Assembly (NCBI GenBank): GCA_016707205.1 | Contig: JADJHZ010000024.1 | Location: forward strand, 276,501-340,500 | Direction: 5' to 3' | Origin: Haliscomenobacter sp. | GTDB taxonomy: Bacteria; Bacteroidota; Bacteroidia; Chitinophagales; Saprospiraceae | DNA length: 64,000 bases | Part shown: piece after piece, positions 17,799 to 26,118 of the stretch | Layout of the letters: every line of letters starts with the position of its first letter | Position numbering within the stretch: the stretch's first letter is position 1 | The notes under the pieces: generated by a model | The model's database searches: none | What the model was told of the DNA's origin: nothing | The model's input: the letters and a program-made list of their open reading frames with translations, nothing else | Made by a program: the position numbers and the translations under genes

Positions 17799-17954
17799 GG
17801 GCCTGTCTCAAAAGACCATTCTTTGCTCCCGGCATGAAATTTTATTTTCTTCTTTCAATTCTTTTAAAAAATTGCTTTGCAGTTTTTTAAAAGAATTGAA
17901 AGAAGAAAATATTTTTTGGCGGCCAGGGGAAGACCGGTCTTTTGAGACAGCCCC
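17799..17954. repeat. Palindromic intergenic element, best-preserved copy B (156 bp)
   Basis: Nested inverted repeats. Outer arms are GGGCCTGTCTCAAAAGACC (17799-17817) and GGTCTTTTGAGACAGCCCC (17936-17954). The inner arms are 32 bases (17844-17875 and 17879-17910) with one mismatch and a TTT loop. It is related to the copy at 821-970 and to the left end at 61477. A miniature inverted-repeat element or a composite terminator between the converging genes would both fit. Confidence 0.7.
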
Positions 17955-17955
17955 T

Positions 17956-17991
17956 CTAACCTCCAACGTCTAGCGTCTAACGTCTAACCTC
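17956..17991. repeat. Tandem repeat, CTAACGT units
   Basis: Repeats of (C)GTCTAACGTCTAAC just after the palindromic element, running into the stop codon of the DUF1761 gene. Same unit family as at 11612, 18583 and 38787. Confidence 0.65.
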
Positions 17992-18493
17992 ACATCCAGG
18001 CGCTAAGGATGCCGCCTATCAGCGCGAAGGAAACGACCCAGAACGAGGCATTGATCAGGATATAGCGCCAGGATTTTCGTTCAAACAGGGCATTAACGGC
18101 CAGGACGGGCAAGGCAAGAAATAAGCCGGTAAGCGTGCCGTGGAAAGCGCCGTGCTTGAACGTCCGGAAGTTGTTTCCATATTTGGCCATGAAATCGGAT
18201 ACATACATGCCTATCTCTGAGTTCGGGTCGTTGATTCCCGGCTCCTCGGCTAAAACGGAATAGAGGTGCATTTGATGGATGACCGTAAAGCCTAGCACTA
18301 CAGAGACCAATAAGCCAAACACATACGTCAGACCGAAGGTCAGGAGCATATTGCCGCCCTTCATCTTTTCATCCGTCAAATCCGCTTCCTTCATCCAGGC
18401 ATTGCCAAACGTTTTGGGATGGTACCACACAAAACCGATGAGGAGCGGAATCAGAGCAGTGACAAAATACAGGTAAAAATTCATTGATTCCAT
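17990..18493 (-). CDS. DUF1761 family membrane protein
   Basis: 167 residues with four predicted membrane helices: YFVTALIPLLIGFVWY, LLTFGLTYVFGLLVSVVLGF, GLFLALPVLAVNALF and a C-terminal ASFWVVSFALIGGILSAW. The first helix ends with the family's 'GFVWYHPKTFGNAWMK'. DUF1761 members are small bacterial membrane proteins of unknown function. The start at 18493 (MESMNF) is chosen over 18529, which would add a polar leader. 18484 is also possible. Neighbours give no functional hint. Confidence 0.82.
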   Translation of the reverse strand: MESMNFYLYFVTALIPLLIGFVWYHPKTFGNAWMKEADLTDEKMKGGNMLLTFGLTYVFGLLVSVVLGFTVIHQMHLYSVLAEEPGINDPNSEIGMYVSDFMAKYGNNFRTFKHGAFHGTLTGLFLALPVLAVNALFERKSWRYILINASFWVVSFALIGGILSAWM

Positions 18494-18643
18494 GATAGGT
18501 GTTTTTAGGGTGAAACAATTTGAGTGCAAAATATAAAATTTAAAAAATATTGTTTATTTTTTATTAAATTTTTTTTATCGTCTAGCCTCCAACGTCTAAT
18601 CCATTGACATAAGTCATCGCTTTTTGCCCTCTTTCTCCTTCTC

Positions 18644-18671
18644 TTTGTCAAATTATTATTTCTTAAATTTA
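18644..18671 (+). promoter_or_regulatory. Putative promoter for the S46 peptidase gene
   Basis: TTTG (18644-18647) and TAAATTTA (18664-18671, one mismatch from TAnnTTTG) are separated by 16 bases and end 19 bases before the ATG at 18691. Confidence 0.4.
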
Positions 18672-18690
18672 ACGTCAAACCAAAAAATAC

Positions 18691-20859
18691 ATGGATATGA
18701 AACGAATAGGGTATGTACTTCTGATGGTCCTCCTTTGGGCGCGCAGCTATGCAGATGAAGGGATGTGGCTTCCTATGCTTCTGGGCGATCAGGTATACAA
18801 GGAGATGGTCAAAAAAGGGCTGAAACTGAAGCCCGAACAACTGTACAGTATGAACAAGGCATCGATCAAAGATGCCATCATTATTTTCGGAGGCGGTTGC
18901 ACCGGGGAGATCGTCAGCGATCAGGGGCTGATCTTCACCAACCACCACTGCGGCTATGGAGCTATCGCAGGCGCCTCTACCATGGAGCACAACTACCTTC
19001 GGGATGGCTTCTGGGCCGCAGACAAAAGTAAAGAAATTTCCTCCCGCGGGCTCAGCGTCCAATTTCTGAATAAGATCGAAGACGTGACCGCCCGGGTAGA
19101 AGAAGCGATCGGGTCGGCTACCGGGATGGATAAAAACCGCAAGCTTTCCGAGGTGTTCCAGAAGATTGCGGCAGAAGCCACCGGCGGCGACGAGTTCAAG
19201 CGGGCATCGGTCAATCCGATCTTCCGCGGCCGGCAATACCTGCTGTACGTCTACGACGTGTATAAGGACGTGCGCCTCGTAGGTACCCCGCCGGAAAGCG
19301 TGGGCAAGTTCGGCGGCGATACCGACAACTGGGAATGGCCACGCCATACCGGCGACTTCTCCGTTTTCCGCGTGTATATGAGCCCGGATGGGAAACCCGC
19401 CAACCACAATGCAAGCAACGTACCTTACAAGCCCAAGCACTTCCTGCCCGTAAGCATCAAAGGATTTGCTGATGGGGACTATGCCATGATTTTCGGATAC
19501 CCCGGCGGCACGAACCGCTATGAAACCTCCTACGGCGTCAACCTCAGCACGGATATCAATAACCCGACGCTGGTGAAACTACGCGACATGCGCCTGCGGT
19601 ACATGTTTGAAGAGATGAAAAAAGACCCGGCAGTGAAGCTCCAGCTGGCTTCTGAATACGCCGGAGTAGCCAACTACTGGAAATTCTTTGATGGCGAAAC
19701 CAAGCAACTGCTCAAATACGATATCGCCGGGCAAAAGAAACGGACCGAAGACGCCTTCACCGCCTGGGCAAAAGGCAAACCGAAGTACGAGAACGTGATG
19801 GGCGATTTTGCCAAAATTTATGAAGCCTGGCGACCCTATGCCATGCACCGGCAGTATATTCAGGAAGGCATCACCGGATGCCGCCTGATCCAGGCTTCCG
19901 CGGGATTGCTCCAATTAGAAAGCCTGCTTATGCGCGAAGACAACCCTGCCGACCAGATCAAGCGCGCTATGGACGGACTGGAAAACGCCCGTCAGCGCTA
20001 CCAGACCAATTACAACCTCAAAGCAGAGCAGAAGATCCTGGCCAACGTGCTATTGATGTTCCTCAACGACATCGACCCCGCCCAGCATCCGGAAGGCTTC
20101 TACAGCAAGTTATTCCGCAATTACGGTAGCCTGGACAACAGCCCGTTTACCGCCATCGCCGAAGATGTGTTCCAGAACAGCATCATGGTCAACGACGAAA
20201 ACTGGGAAGCCTTCAAGGCCAAACCCACCCTGGATGCGCTGAAAAAAGACCCGGCCTTTGGAATCGCGGACGCTTTCCTGAAGAACTTCCAAAATATGGT
20301 CTTGCCGAAATACAACGAGTTTGCCAGCAAAAACGAAGAACTCCACCGGGCATATATGGACGGGCTCTTCGAAATGAACCCCGATAAGATGAAGGCTACC
20401 TACCCGGATGCCAACTTCACCATGCGGGTTTCCTACGGCAGCGTGCAAAGCTACAAACCGAAAGACGCAGTTACTTACGATTTCGTGACCACTTTATCGG
20501 GCGTGGTTTCCAAATACAAGCCCGGCGATTACGAATTCGACCTCCCGCAAAAACTGCTGGACCTCCACAAAGCCAAAGACTTCGGCCGCTATGCTGACCT
20601 GAAATACAACGACATCATCGTCGGCTTTATCACCAACAACGACATCACTGGCGGCAACTCGGGTTCTCCCGTGATCAATGCCAAAGGCGAACTCATCGGC
20701 CTCGCTTTCGATGGCAACTACGAAGCCTTGAGCCACAAAATGGCCTTCGATAAAGACATGATCCGCACCATCAACGTGGATATCCGCTACGTGCTCTGGT
20801 GCATCGAAAAACTTGGCGGCGCCAAGCATATTGTCGATGAACTGAAAATCGCGCAGTAG
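18691..20859 (+). CDS. Peptidase family S46 dipeptidyl-peptidase, DPP7-like
   Basis: 722 residues with a signal peptide ending ARSYADEGMW; 'DEGMWLP' is the usual mature N-terminus. The trypsin-like core has the catalytic His in TNHHCGYGAI (His86), the Asp region around GGDTDNWEWPRHTGDF and the nucleophile Ser657 in GGNSGSPV. S46 enzymes release dipeptides from the N-termini of oligopeptides in the periplasm. In Porphyromonas gingivalis, DPP11 needs an Arg 18 residues after the nucleophile to accept Asp/Glu, whereas DPP7 has Gly. Here Gly675 is in that place (AFDGNYEAL), so hydrophobic P1 preference is inferred. A hairpin terminator follows the stop. Confidence 0.93.
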   Translation: MDMKRIGYVLLMVLLWARSYADEGMWLPMLLGDQVYKEMVKKGLKLKPEQLYSMNKASIKDAIIIFGGGCTGEIVSDQGLIFTNHHCGYGAIAGASTMEHNYLRDGFWAADKSKEISSRGLSVQFLNKIEDVTARVEEAIGSATGMDKNRKLSEVFQKIAAEATGGDEFKRASVNPIFRGRQYLLYVYDVYKDVRLVGTPPESVGKFGGDTDNWEWPRHTGDFSVFRVYMSPDGKPANHNASNVPYKPKHFLPVSIKGFADGDYAMIFGYPGGTNRYETSYGVNLSTDINNPTLVKLRDMRLRYMFEEMKKDPAVKLQLASEYAGVANYWKFFDGETKQLLKYDIAGQKKRTEDAFTAWAKGKPKYENVMGDFAKIYEAWRPYAMHRQYIQEGITGCRLIQASAGLLQLESLLMREDNPADQIKRAMDGLENARQRYQTNYNLKAEQKILANVLLMFLNDIDPAQHPEGFYSKLFRNYGSLDNSPFTAIAEDVFQNSIMVNDENWEAFKAKPTLDALKKDPAFGIADAFLKNFQNMVLPKYNEFASKNEELHRAYMDGLFEMNPDKMKATYPDANFTMRVSYGSVQSYKPKDAVTYDFVTTLSGVVSKYKPGDYEFDLPQKLLDLHKAKDFGRYADLKYNDIIVGFITNNDITGGNSGSPVINAKGELIGLAFDGNYEALSHKMAFDKDMIRTINVDIRYVLWCIEKLGGAKHIVDELKIAQ

Positions 20860-20877
20860 AAGATGTAGAAGATGGAT

Positions 20878-20927
20878 AGGATGTAGAGGATGTAAAAGAC
20901 ATCCTTTACATCCTCTACATCCTTTTT
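20878..20927. terminator. Hairpin terminator built from GATGTAGAG tandem repeats
   Basis: Perfect 19-bp inverted repeat (20878-20896 with 20905-20923), 8-base loop, followed by TTTTT on the + strand. It lies between the converging S46 and GHL10 genes. The arms consist of repeated (A)GGATGTA units that begin at the S46 stop codon. Confidence 0.8.
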
Positions 20928-22725
20928 ACACCCGGATCATTTTTTTCGCTGTTGTTTTCCCTCCTCCTTCCAGCACGCATACATAAACCTGCCGCTTATT
21001 TCCAGTTGGGGCATTCCAAACCACTTCGTGTTCCCCTGGCGAAAACGGTGCGCTGTTTGCCAACCGGGCCACTTCCTGTCCTTGCATGTTGACGATCCGC
21101 AGGGTAAGGAGGGAGGATTCGTCCAGGCTGAACCGAATGCGTACTTCCGATTCGAAGGGGTTAGGATAGATTTGGGTGATGCGGAAGCGTGTCCGGGCAA
21201 TTTCCTTAACTGAAGTCACCGCATCGGGCGCCACGGGCGCGCTTTCCACCGAGTTGCGGCTGAGCGTAGTCACCGCGTACCAATAAGGCGTGGAGGAGGA
21301 AGGCGTTTGATCTTGGTACTCGAACTTATCGGTAAGGGTCAGCAGGTTTTGAGAATTTTTTACGGCCTCACTCCAATCGGGCTGGGCGTTTGCCTGGAGG
21401 CGGTACACGCCAAAAAAGCGGGGGGAAGCTTGCTGCCCCTGGGGCGCAGGCTGGCTCCACCGCAGCCGGCGGCCTCCGGTTTCAGCCAGGAGCTCCACTT
21501 GCTGGGGCGGAGCTGGGGCGTGAGTATCTTTCCAATCCATCACCGGGGTGAACGCCCGATAGCGGTAGAGGTTGGTTCGCAAGCTGTCGGGTACGCCCTG
21601 GGTAGTTGATACGCTGATGTTGGTTGCCCGGAAATGCAGGGCGCCGGGAATGCCGTTCTCCCGCATAAACCGGATCTGTTTGGGAATCTCCGAAGGCGTG
21701 TACAGGGTAGCCGCGCTCGTCATGGACGGGTCGGCGCGGTACAATGCCAGGCCAGGATAGAGGTGCCTGCCGTTCATCTGGGTTTTCCACCAGAGCGATA
21801 GTTTGGCGAAATCCTGGTTGCCGCCAAAAGGCCAATACAACTGGGGAGAGAGATAGTCGATCCATTTTTCCTGGAGCCACCGGACAGCGTTGCCGTAGGT
21901 AGCGTCCGCCCCGGATAAACCGGTTATGCCGGGCGGGTTGCCGCTTCGCCAGATGCCGAAAGGGCTGATGCCGTACTTGAGCCATGGCTTGATCCCGAGA
22001 GCTGCCTCGCTCAGCTCCTTCACAAAGCGGTTGATGTTATCCTCCCTCCAGGCGTTCAACGTCATTCCGGTCCCGTAAACGGCATAGGTGGCCTGATCTT
22101 CGTTGGTTATTCCTTCGTAAGGATAAAAATAGTCGTCGTAGTGCAGTCCGTCGATGTCGTAGCGCTTGACCACGTCGGTCAGCAGGTTAACGAGATATTG
22201 GCGGGCTTCCGGGATGCCCGGGTTGAGCAGCATCACGGTTTTGACCGTCAGCATCCAGTCGGGGTGCTGCACCGACAGGTGGTTGATGGCTTTGGGGTAA
22301 GTCGACGTGACACTCCGGATCACCCGGAACGGGTTGATCCAGGCGTGCAGTTCCATCCCCCGTTTATGCGCTTCTTCAATCGCAAACGAAAGCGGGTCCC
22401 AGGAAGGGCTGGGAGGCAGCCCCTGCTGTCCGGTCAGGTAATAGGACCAGGGCTCCAGGGTAGAAGCATACATCGCGTCGCTTTCGGAACGGATCTGAAA
22501 AAAAATCGTATTGATTCCCGTTTGTTGCAACTTATCGAACATCGTGCGCAGGGCCTGCTGCTGGGAGGAAGGCGAGGCGCCTCGTACGGGCCAGTCGAGG
22601 TTGACCACCGTAGCTACCCACACGCCGCGCATTTCATATTTGGGAGAGGGGGGGGATTGGGCGGGGAGGGGCAGGGCGCAAAGAGCAAGGCATAAGGCAA
22701 CAAGGAAAATGGGAAGGAATTTCAT
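20926..22725 (-). CDS. Glycosyl hydrolase-like 10 (GHL10) family protein with T9SS sorting domain
   Basis: 599 residues. A signal peptide (ending LPAQ) precedes a (beta/alpha)8-type GHL10 domain (about 30-385) with the hallmark start 'MRGVWVATVVNLDWPV', then 'NTIFFQIRSESDAMY', 'LHAWINPFRV', 'DGLHYDDYFYPY' and 'WIDYLSPQLYWPF'. A fibronectin-like segment (about 400-500) and a T9SS type A sorting domain (QIYPNPFESEVRI ... LLTLRIVNMQGQEVARL) follow. Family members are thought to act on glycans, probably peptidoglycan-type or denuded sugar chains, but activity is uncertain. It is 16 bases downstream of the DUF2911 gene, so the two are co-transcribed. Confidence 0.88.
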   Translation of the reverse strand: MKFLPIFLVALCLALCALPLPAQSPPSPKYEMRGVWVATVVNLDWPVRGASPSSQQQALRTMFDKLQQTGINTIFFQIRSESDAMYASTLEPWSYYLTGQQGLPPSPSWDPLSFAIEEAHKRGMELHAWINPFRVIRSVTSTYPKAINHLSVQHPDWMLTVKTVMLLNPGIPEARQYLVNLLTDVVKRYDIDGLHYDDYFYPYEGITNEDQATYAVYGTGMTLNAWREDNINRFVKELSEAALGIKPWLKYGISPFGIWRSGNPPGITGLSGADATYGNAVRWLQEKWIDYLSPQLYWPFGGNQDFAKLSLWWKTQMNGRHLYPGLALYRADPSMTSAATLYTPSEIPKQIRFMRENGIPGALHFRATNISVSTTQGVPDSLRTNLYRYRAFTPVMDWKDTHAPAPPQQVELLAETGGRRLRWSQPAPQGQQASPRFFGVYRLQANAQPDWSEAVKNSQNLLTLTDKFEYQDQTPSSSTPYWYAVTTLSRNSVESAPVAPDAVTSVKEIARTRFRITQIYPNPFESEVRIRFSLDESSLLTLRIVNMQGQEVARLANSAPFSPGEHEVVWNAPTGNKRQVYVCVLEGGGKTTAKKMIRV

Positions 22726-22741
22726 GGGCGGTTATTTGGAA

Positions 22742-23881
22742 TTACAAATTACAATCCCTCCCTGCTTCGAGTTTGCCGATCATCCCTTCGATATTGGCTT
22801 TGTTTGCCGAATCCGGCGCGAGGGCCAAAGCCTGCCGGGCATATTTGAGCGCCGTTTTGTAGTCCCCTATACCGGAGTATCCCCGGGTAAGGCCGACGAA
22901 TACGGTAAACTCCTTGGGAAATTTTTCCGCATTGTACTTAAATATCTCCAGCGCTTTGTCTTGTTTTTTCTGAGCCAGGAGTTGGCGGCCGAACGCATGG
23001 ACGGCTTGCATTCCGGCATCCGGCATCCGGATGGCTTCCGCCATCAGCGCGTCGGCTTCTGCTTCCCGTTTCATCGCATAGAGCACCCCGGCTTTGGTTT
23101 GCATCGTACGGAAATTTTTTTCGCCGGGAAACTCCTGCGGGTTCATCGCATGATCTGCCCATTCGAGCGCCTGGTCGAGGTGGGTTTTACGCTCCACGCA
23201 AAAGTTGACCGCCTCGATCCAGTTTTCCAACCGGAACCCATGGAAGCTTTGGAGTTCTTCCCCGAATTTTTGGATGTACACGGCATTCGGATCCGGAACG
23301 GAAATCCGGATCGGGATGGTAAGTTCCTCCCAACTTAACAATACCCGGCAGCGGTTTTCCTCCCGGTCGTCAAACGTATAGGTGAGCCATTCCTGATAGG
23401 CGGATTGGAAGGGCTGGACGGTTACCCGTAAGACGTCCTCTTCGGGCCGATAGAAATAACTTCCCCAAGCCGTCGTATTCTTGGAGAAAATAACCGTCCA
23501 TTCGTTCTCCGAAGGGATCATGTGCAACCCATATACGCCTGCCGCCAGGGGCTTGCCTTCTATCTCCACCTCGTGAGAGAAAGCGATGGTCGTGTTTTCA
23601 TTCGCGCCGGCCCTCCATGGAGATGGGTTTTTGTCGTTGCTCAACCCGAACTGAAGATTGCTCATCCCATAAGGAACCAGCCCTCCCCAGATCTTGCCGC
23701 GACGGTCGGTACCGTCCGGCGCATGCACATCCGGGCTGCTGTAGTTAATGGTTACGCTGACCAATCCCATGTATTGGGTAACGCTGGCTTTTTGGTTGCC
23801 GCCGCTGGGGGGCAGAGAGATCTGAGCGTAGAGAACTATTCCGGTAAGTAAACCGAAAGCCGTTGAGAGGATTTTTTTCAT
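22742..23881 (-). CDS. DUF2911 domain protein with C-terminal TPR-like region
   Basis: 379 residues: signal peptide (GIVLYAQ), a DUF2911 beta domain (about 25-190; 'VTINYSSPDV', 'GRRGKIWGGLVPYG'-like stretch, 'WRAGANENTTI', 'LAAGVYGLHMIP', 'AWGSYFY'), then about 180 residues of helical TPR-like repeats ('ALEWADHAMN', 'ALKYARQALALAPD'). DUF2911 proteins are widespread in Bacteroidota, exported, and without known function. First gene of a two-gene unit with GHL10. Confidence 0.88.
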   Translation of the reverse strand: MKKILSTAFGLLTGIVLYAQISLPPSGGNQKASVTQYMGLVSVTINYSSPDVHAPDGTDRRGKIWGGLVPYGMSNLQFGLSNDKNPSPWRAGANENTTIAFSHEVEIEGKPLAAGVYGLHMIPSENEWTVIFSKNTTAWGSYFYRPEEDVLRVTVQPFQSAYQEWLTYTFDDREENRCRVLLSWEELTIPIRISVPDPNAVYIQKFGEELQSFHGFRLENWIEAVNFCVERKTHLDQALEWADHAMNPQEFPGEKNFRTMQTKAGVLYAMKREAEADALMAEAIRMPDAGMQAVHAFGRQLLAQKKQDKALEIFKYNAEKFPKEFTVFVGLTRGYSGIGDYKTALKYARQALALAPDSANKANIEGMIGKLEAGRDCNL

Positions 23882-23923
23882 TAGTCGGGCGGTTTTGGTG
23901 ATAAAGAACAGGACTAATGTACG

Positions 23924-24050
23924 TTATTTCCGTACAAAAACCGGCGCTTGGTGGTATTTATATGTGGAGTCTGTCAGAACACGCCAGGCTTTGGTTTTCC
24001 AGTCCATCAGGGCAATAGGATACTGCTTTTGCTCCGCAAGGTTTTTGGGT
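23924..24050 (-). pseudogene. C-terminal gene remnant, unassigned
   Basis: On the minus strand an open frame reads PKNLAEQKQYPIALMDWK, then TKAWRVLTDSTYKYHQAPVF, and stops at 23924. It has no start codon and looks like the tail or an internal blade of a longer protein; 'MDWKTKAWRVLTDS' resembles beta-propeller strands of S9 peptidases. Without a search this is only a suggestion. It directly follows the DUF4287 remnant in another frame. Confidence 0.35.
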
Positions 24051-24051
24051 T

Positions 24052-24153
24052 TTAAGCTTGTTCGTAAGCGGCTTTGAGCCAGGAAACGGCAATCCACTCC
24101 TCCAGGGATTTTTCGGTGTTTTTCCGGAGGTTTTCAATCATGGTGTCTTCCAT
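24052..24153 (-). pseudogene. DUF4287 protein remnant (start and stop kept, middle lost)
   Basis: A 33-codon frame reads MEDTMIENLRKNTEKSLEEW, then IAVSWLKAAYEQA and stop. The first part is the beginning of a DUF4287 domain. The last part resembles the C-terminal end of DUF4287-DUF5655 proteins, which are about 180-190 residues. This is consistent with an internal deletion joining the two ends near 24085. A -7-like box TATCCTTG on the minus strand (24195-24202) lies about 40 bases upstream of the ATG. Confidence 0.5.
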
Positions 24154-24187
24154 AACAACAACATTTTGGGTGAAGAAAAAAGGGCAT

Positions 24188-24475
24188 CTATGGTGCAAGG
24201 ATAGCCGAATTATATCCGGCGCCGTATGTTGTGCGGTGAATAAACACCGCAGATTGGCCATCGGGGGAAATCCGGGGAGAAGACAGCGCCACGATCTGGT
24301 GCATGTCTTCAAGCGCCAGGAGCTGGCCTTGCCCGGAAAGGGAAAAAGGCAGACAGAAGATTACCCATGCCAGAGAGAAGGCGCCCGAGGCAAAGTGCTG
24401 GAAGGAGCGGGTAACCTGCTTGCGGGGGGAAGGATAAAAAACCATGGGCGTTGGATTTGAGATCAATATATGCAA
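24188..24475 (-). pseudogene. N-terminal remnant of an S9 (prolyl-oligopeptidase-family) peptidase
   Basis: This short frame has a signal peptide (SLAWVIFCLPFSLSGQG) followed by LLALEDMHQIVALSSPRISP and DGQSAVFIHR, the typical first blade of secreted S9 peptidases ('..SPRISPDGQ.VAF'). It stops after 95 codons, against about 650 or more in the family. It is part of a 550-bp field of relics between the DUF2911 gene and the toxin-antitoxin pair. Confidence 0.55.
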
Positions 24476-24540
24476 ATCCGGTATGCTTTTGGGCTAATTT
24501 CCAATTGGACCGTTTCTGCTCACCCGCGGCTGAATTTCGT

Positions 24541-24548
24541 TATCTTTG
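24541..24548 (+). promoter_or_regulatory. -7 promoter box TATCTTTG of the toxin-antitoxin operon
   Basis: Exact match to TAnnTTTG, 21 bases before the ATG at 24570. Confidence 0.55.
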
Positions 24549-24569
24549 TCAAAACACAGCGCCAGGAAG

Positions 24570-24881
24570 ATGGAAGAAAAGAAAACCCTCCGCGTAGAAG
24601 ATTTCAGCCCCTCCCTGTTCTGGGATGTGGACAAAACGCAGGTGGATTTTGAGAAGCACGCTGTTCATGTAGTGGATAAAGCATTGAATCGCGGCAGTTG
24701 GGAGGATTTCAAAAAAGTCCTATGGTATTACGGTCGCGACAGGGTCAAAGCGATTGTAAAAAACCTTCGCTACATGGACAAAAAAACCATGCAGTTCAGC
24801 AGTGTGTATTTTCAAATTCCTATTACAGAAATGCGATGTTACATCTGGAAACAATCGAGCCCTTCACATTGGGACTATTGA
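24570..24881 (+). CDS. DUF6922-like putative antitoxin
   Basis: 103 residues, no signal peptide. The N-terminus 'FSPSLFWDVDKTQVDFEKH' and the following 'VVDKALNRGSWEDFKKVLWYYG' match a small family (DUF6922) usually encoded just upstream of a nucleotidyltransferase-fold AbiEii toxin. The stop overlaps the toxin gene by 46 bases, which indicates translational coupling. The ATG at 24570 follows AGGAAG and is preferred over 24546. Antitoxin function is inferred from position; no DNA-binding motif was identified with certainty. Confidence 0.7.
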   Translation: MEEKKTLRVEDFSPSLFWDVDKTQVDFEKHAVHVVDKALNRGSWEDFKKVLWYYGRDRVKAIVKNLRYMDKKTMQFSSVYFQIPITEMRCYIWKQSSPSHWDY

Positions 24882-25447
24882 AGTCCTTGATGGAAAAAGA
24901 TTACCTCAATCCATTTATACTTGTGGGGGGTACCGCCCTTGCCCTTCAAATTGGCCATAGAAAATCCATAGACCTGGATATGTTTACCATGTCGGATGTG
25001 GATACGGATATGTTGCTGGACCATCTGAAGAAGGATTATCAGGTAGTTGAAAAAGTAAAGACCAAAGGAGCGCTAATAGCTGAAATTGAAGGAATCAAAA
25101 CGGATTTTATCCGATTTAAGTACCAATTCAATTATCCGTTTATTCTGGCTGATGGCATAAGGCTTGCCAATATTGCAGATATTGTACCTATGAAACTGGA
25201 CGCCATTACAGGCCGCGGCGACAAAAAAGACTTTTTCGACCTTTACTACCTTTTGGAAAAGTATGACCTGGCTCAAATGCTGCGTTTGTTCAGCGAGATG
25301 TATCCCCATTCAACCCTTTTTCATGTAATCAAAAGCCTGACATGGTTTGCCGATGCTGATCCGCAATCTCCACCCGAAGTAATGGACGAAAAGGTTACTT
25401 GGGAAAGGGTTAAAAGGAGAATCGAAAAAGCAGTAACCCATCAATAG
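24836..25447 (+). CDS. AbiEii/DUF1814 nucleotidyltransferase-fold toxin
   Basis: 203 residues. The nucleotidyltransferase signature is near the N-terminus: FILVGGTALALQIGHRKS followed by IDLDMFT (GG...DxD). 'GIKTDFIRFKYQF' and 'IVPMKLDAITGRGDKKDFFD' follow as in the AbiEii family. In characterised type IV systems the toxin transfers nucleotides, for example to tRNA 3' ends, and the antitoxin represses the operon. The start at 24836 (MLHLETIEPF) lies inside the antitoxin gene. Likely role: phage defence or stabilisation of a mobile region; it sits next to gene relics. Confidence 0.82.
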   Translation: MLHLETIEPFTLGLLKSLMEKDYLNPFILVGGTALALQIGHRKSIDLDMFTMSDVDTDMLLDHLKKDYQVVEKVKTKGALIAEIEGIKTDFIRFKYQFNYPFILADGIRLANIADIVPMKLDAITGRGDKKDFFDLYYLLEKYDLAQMLRLFSEMYPHSTLFHVIKSLTWFADADPQSPPEVMDEKVTWERVKRRIEKAVTHQ

Positions 25448-25522
25448 AAAGGTATCATGTCCAACATCCTTTCTAGCCTGAATAAGGAATGCTCCTAAAA
25501 CGTTCAAACAAAATGGTCCTCC

Positions 25523-26080
25523 ATGCATCCTGTTTTCTTCCCGAACGCCTCCGCCTTCCGCACCTGGCTGGAACACCACCACCAAACTGAAACCGAGCTT
25601 TGGGTTGGCTATTACAAAGTAACCACAGGCAAACCCAGCATGACCTGGTCGGAATCGGTGGATCAGGCGCTGTGCTTCGGGTGGATCGACGGCCTCCGGA
25701 AATCGGTGGATGCAGAAAGCTATTGCATCCGCTTTACGCCCCGAAAACCGGACAGCATTTGGAGCGCCGTCAACTTAAAGAAAGTGGAATCGCTGACCCG
25801 GGAAGGGCTCATGCGCCCGGCGGGACTGGATATTTTTTCCAGGCGAAAACCGGAAAAATCGGAACTTTATAGTTTCGAAAACGAACCGGCACACCTATCG
25901 GAGGCGTATGAAAATTTGTTTAAAGCCAGCTCAGCAGCCTGGGCTTTTTTCACAACACAGGCCCCTTCCTATCAAAAGACCATCATCCATTGGATCATGG
26001 CGGCTAAAAAGGAAGAAACGCAACGTTCCCGATTGATGAAAGCGATCGCGGAAAGTGAAAAAAATAAGCGGGTCGTTTGA
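25523..26080 (+). CDS. YdeI/OmpD-associated family protein
   Basis: 185 residues, no signal. Motifs are 'WLEHHHQTETELWVGYYKV', 'MTWSESVDQALCFGWIDGLR', 'FTPRKPDSIWSAVN' and a C-terminal lysine-rich segment (AAKKEETQRSRLMKAI). This matches the YdeI/OmpD-associated (PF13376-type) family, which is linked to bacteriocin or antimicrobial-peptide tolerance in enterobacteria but lacks a firm biochemical role. The gene stands alone, 39 bases before the next gene on the same strand. Confidence 0.85.
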   Translation: MHPVFFPNASAFRTWLEHHHQTETELWVGYYKVTTGKPSMTWSESVDQALCFGWIDGLRKSVDAESYCIRFTPRKPDSIWSAVNLKKVESLTREGLMRPAGLDIFSRRKPEKSELYSFENEPAHLSEAYENLFKASSAAWAFFTTQAPSYQKTIIHWIMAAKKEETQRSRLMKAIAESEKNKRVV

Positions 26081-26118
26081 TCCTTTCGTTTTAAAAACCA
26101 CATAAAACCCATCTGACT

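Noticed and set aside
18505..19440. 311-codon minus strand frame
   Set aside because: Antisense to the S46 peptidase gene; no domain.
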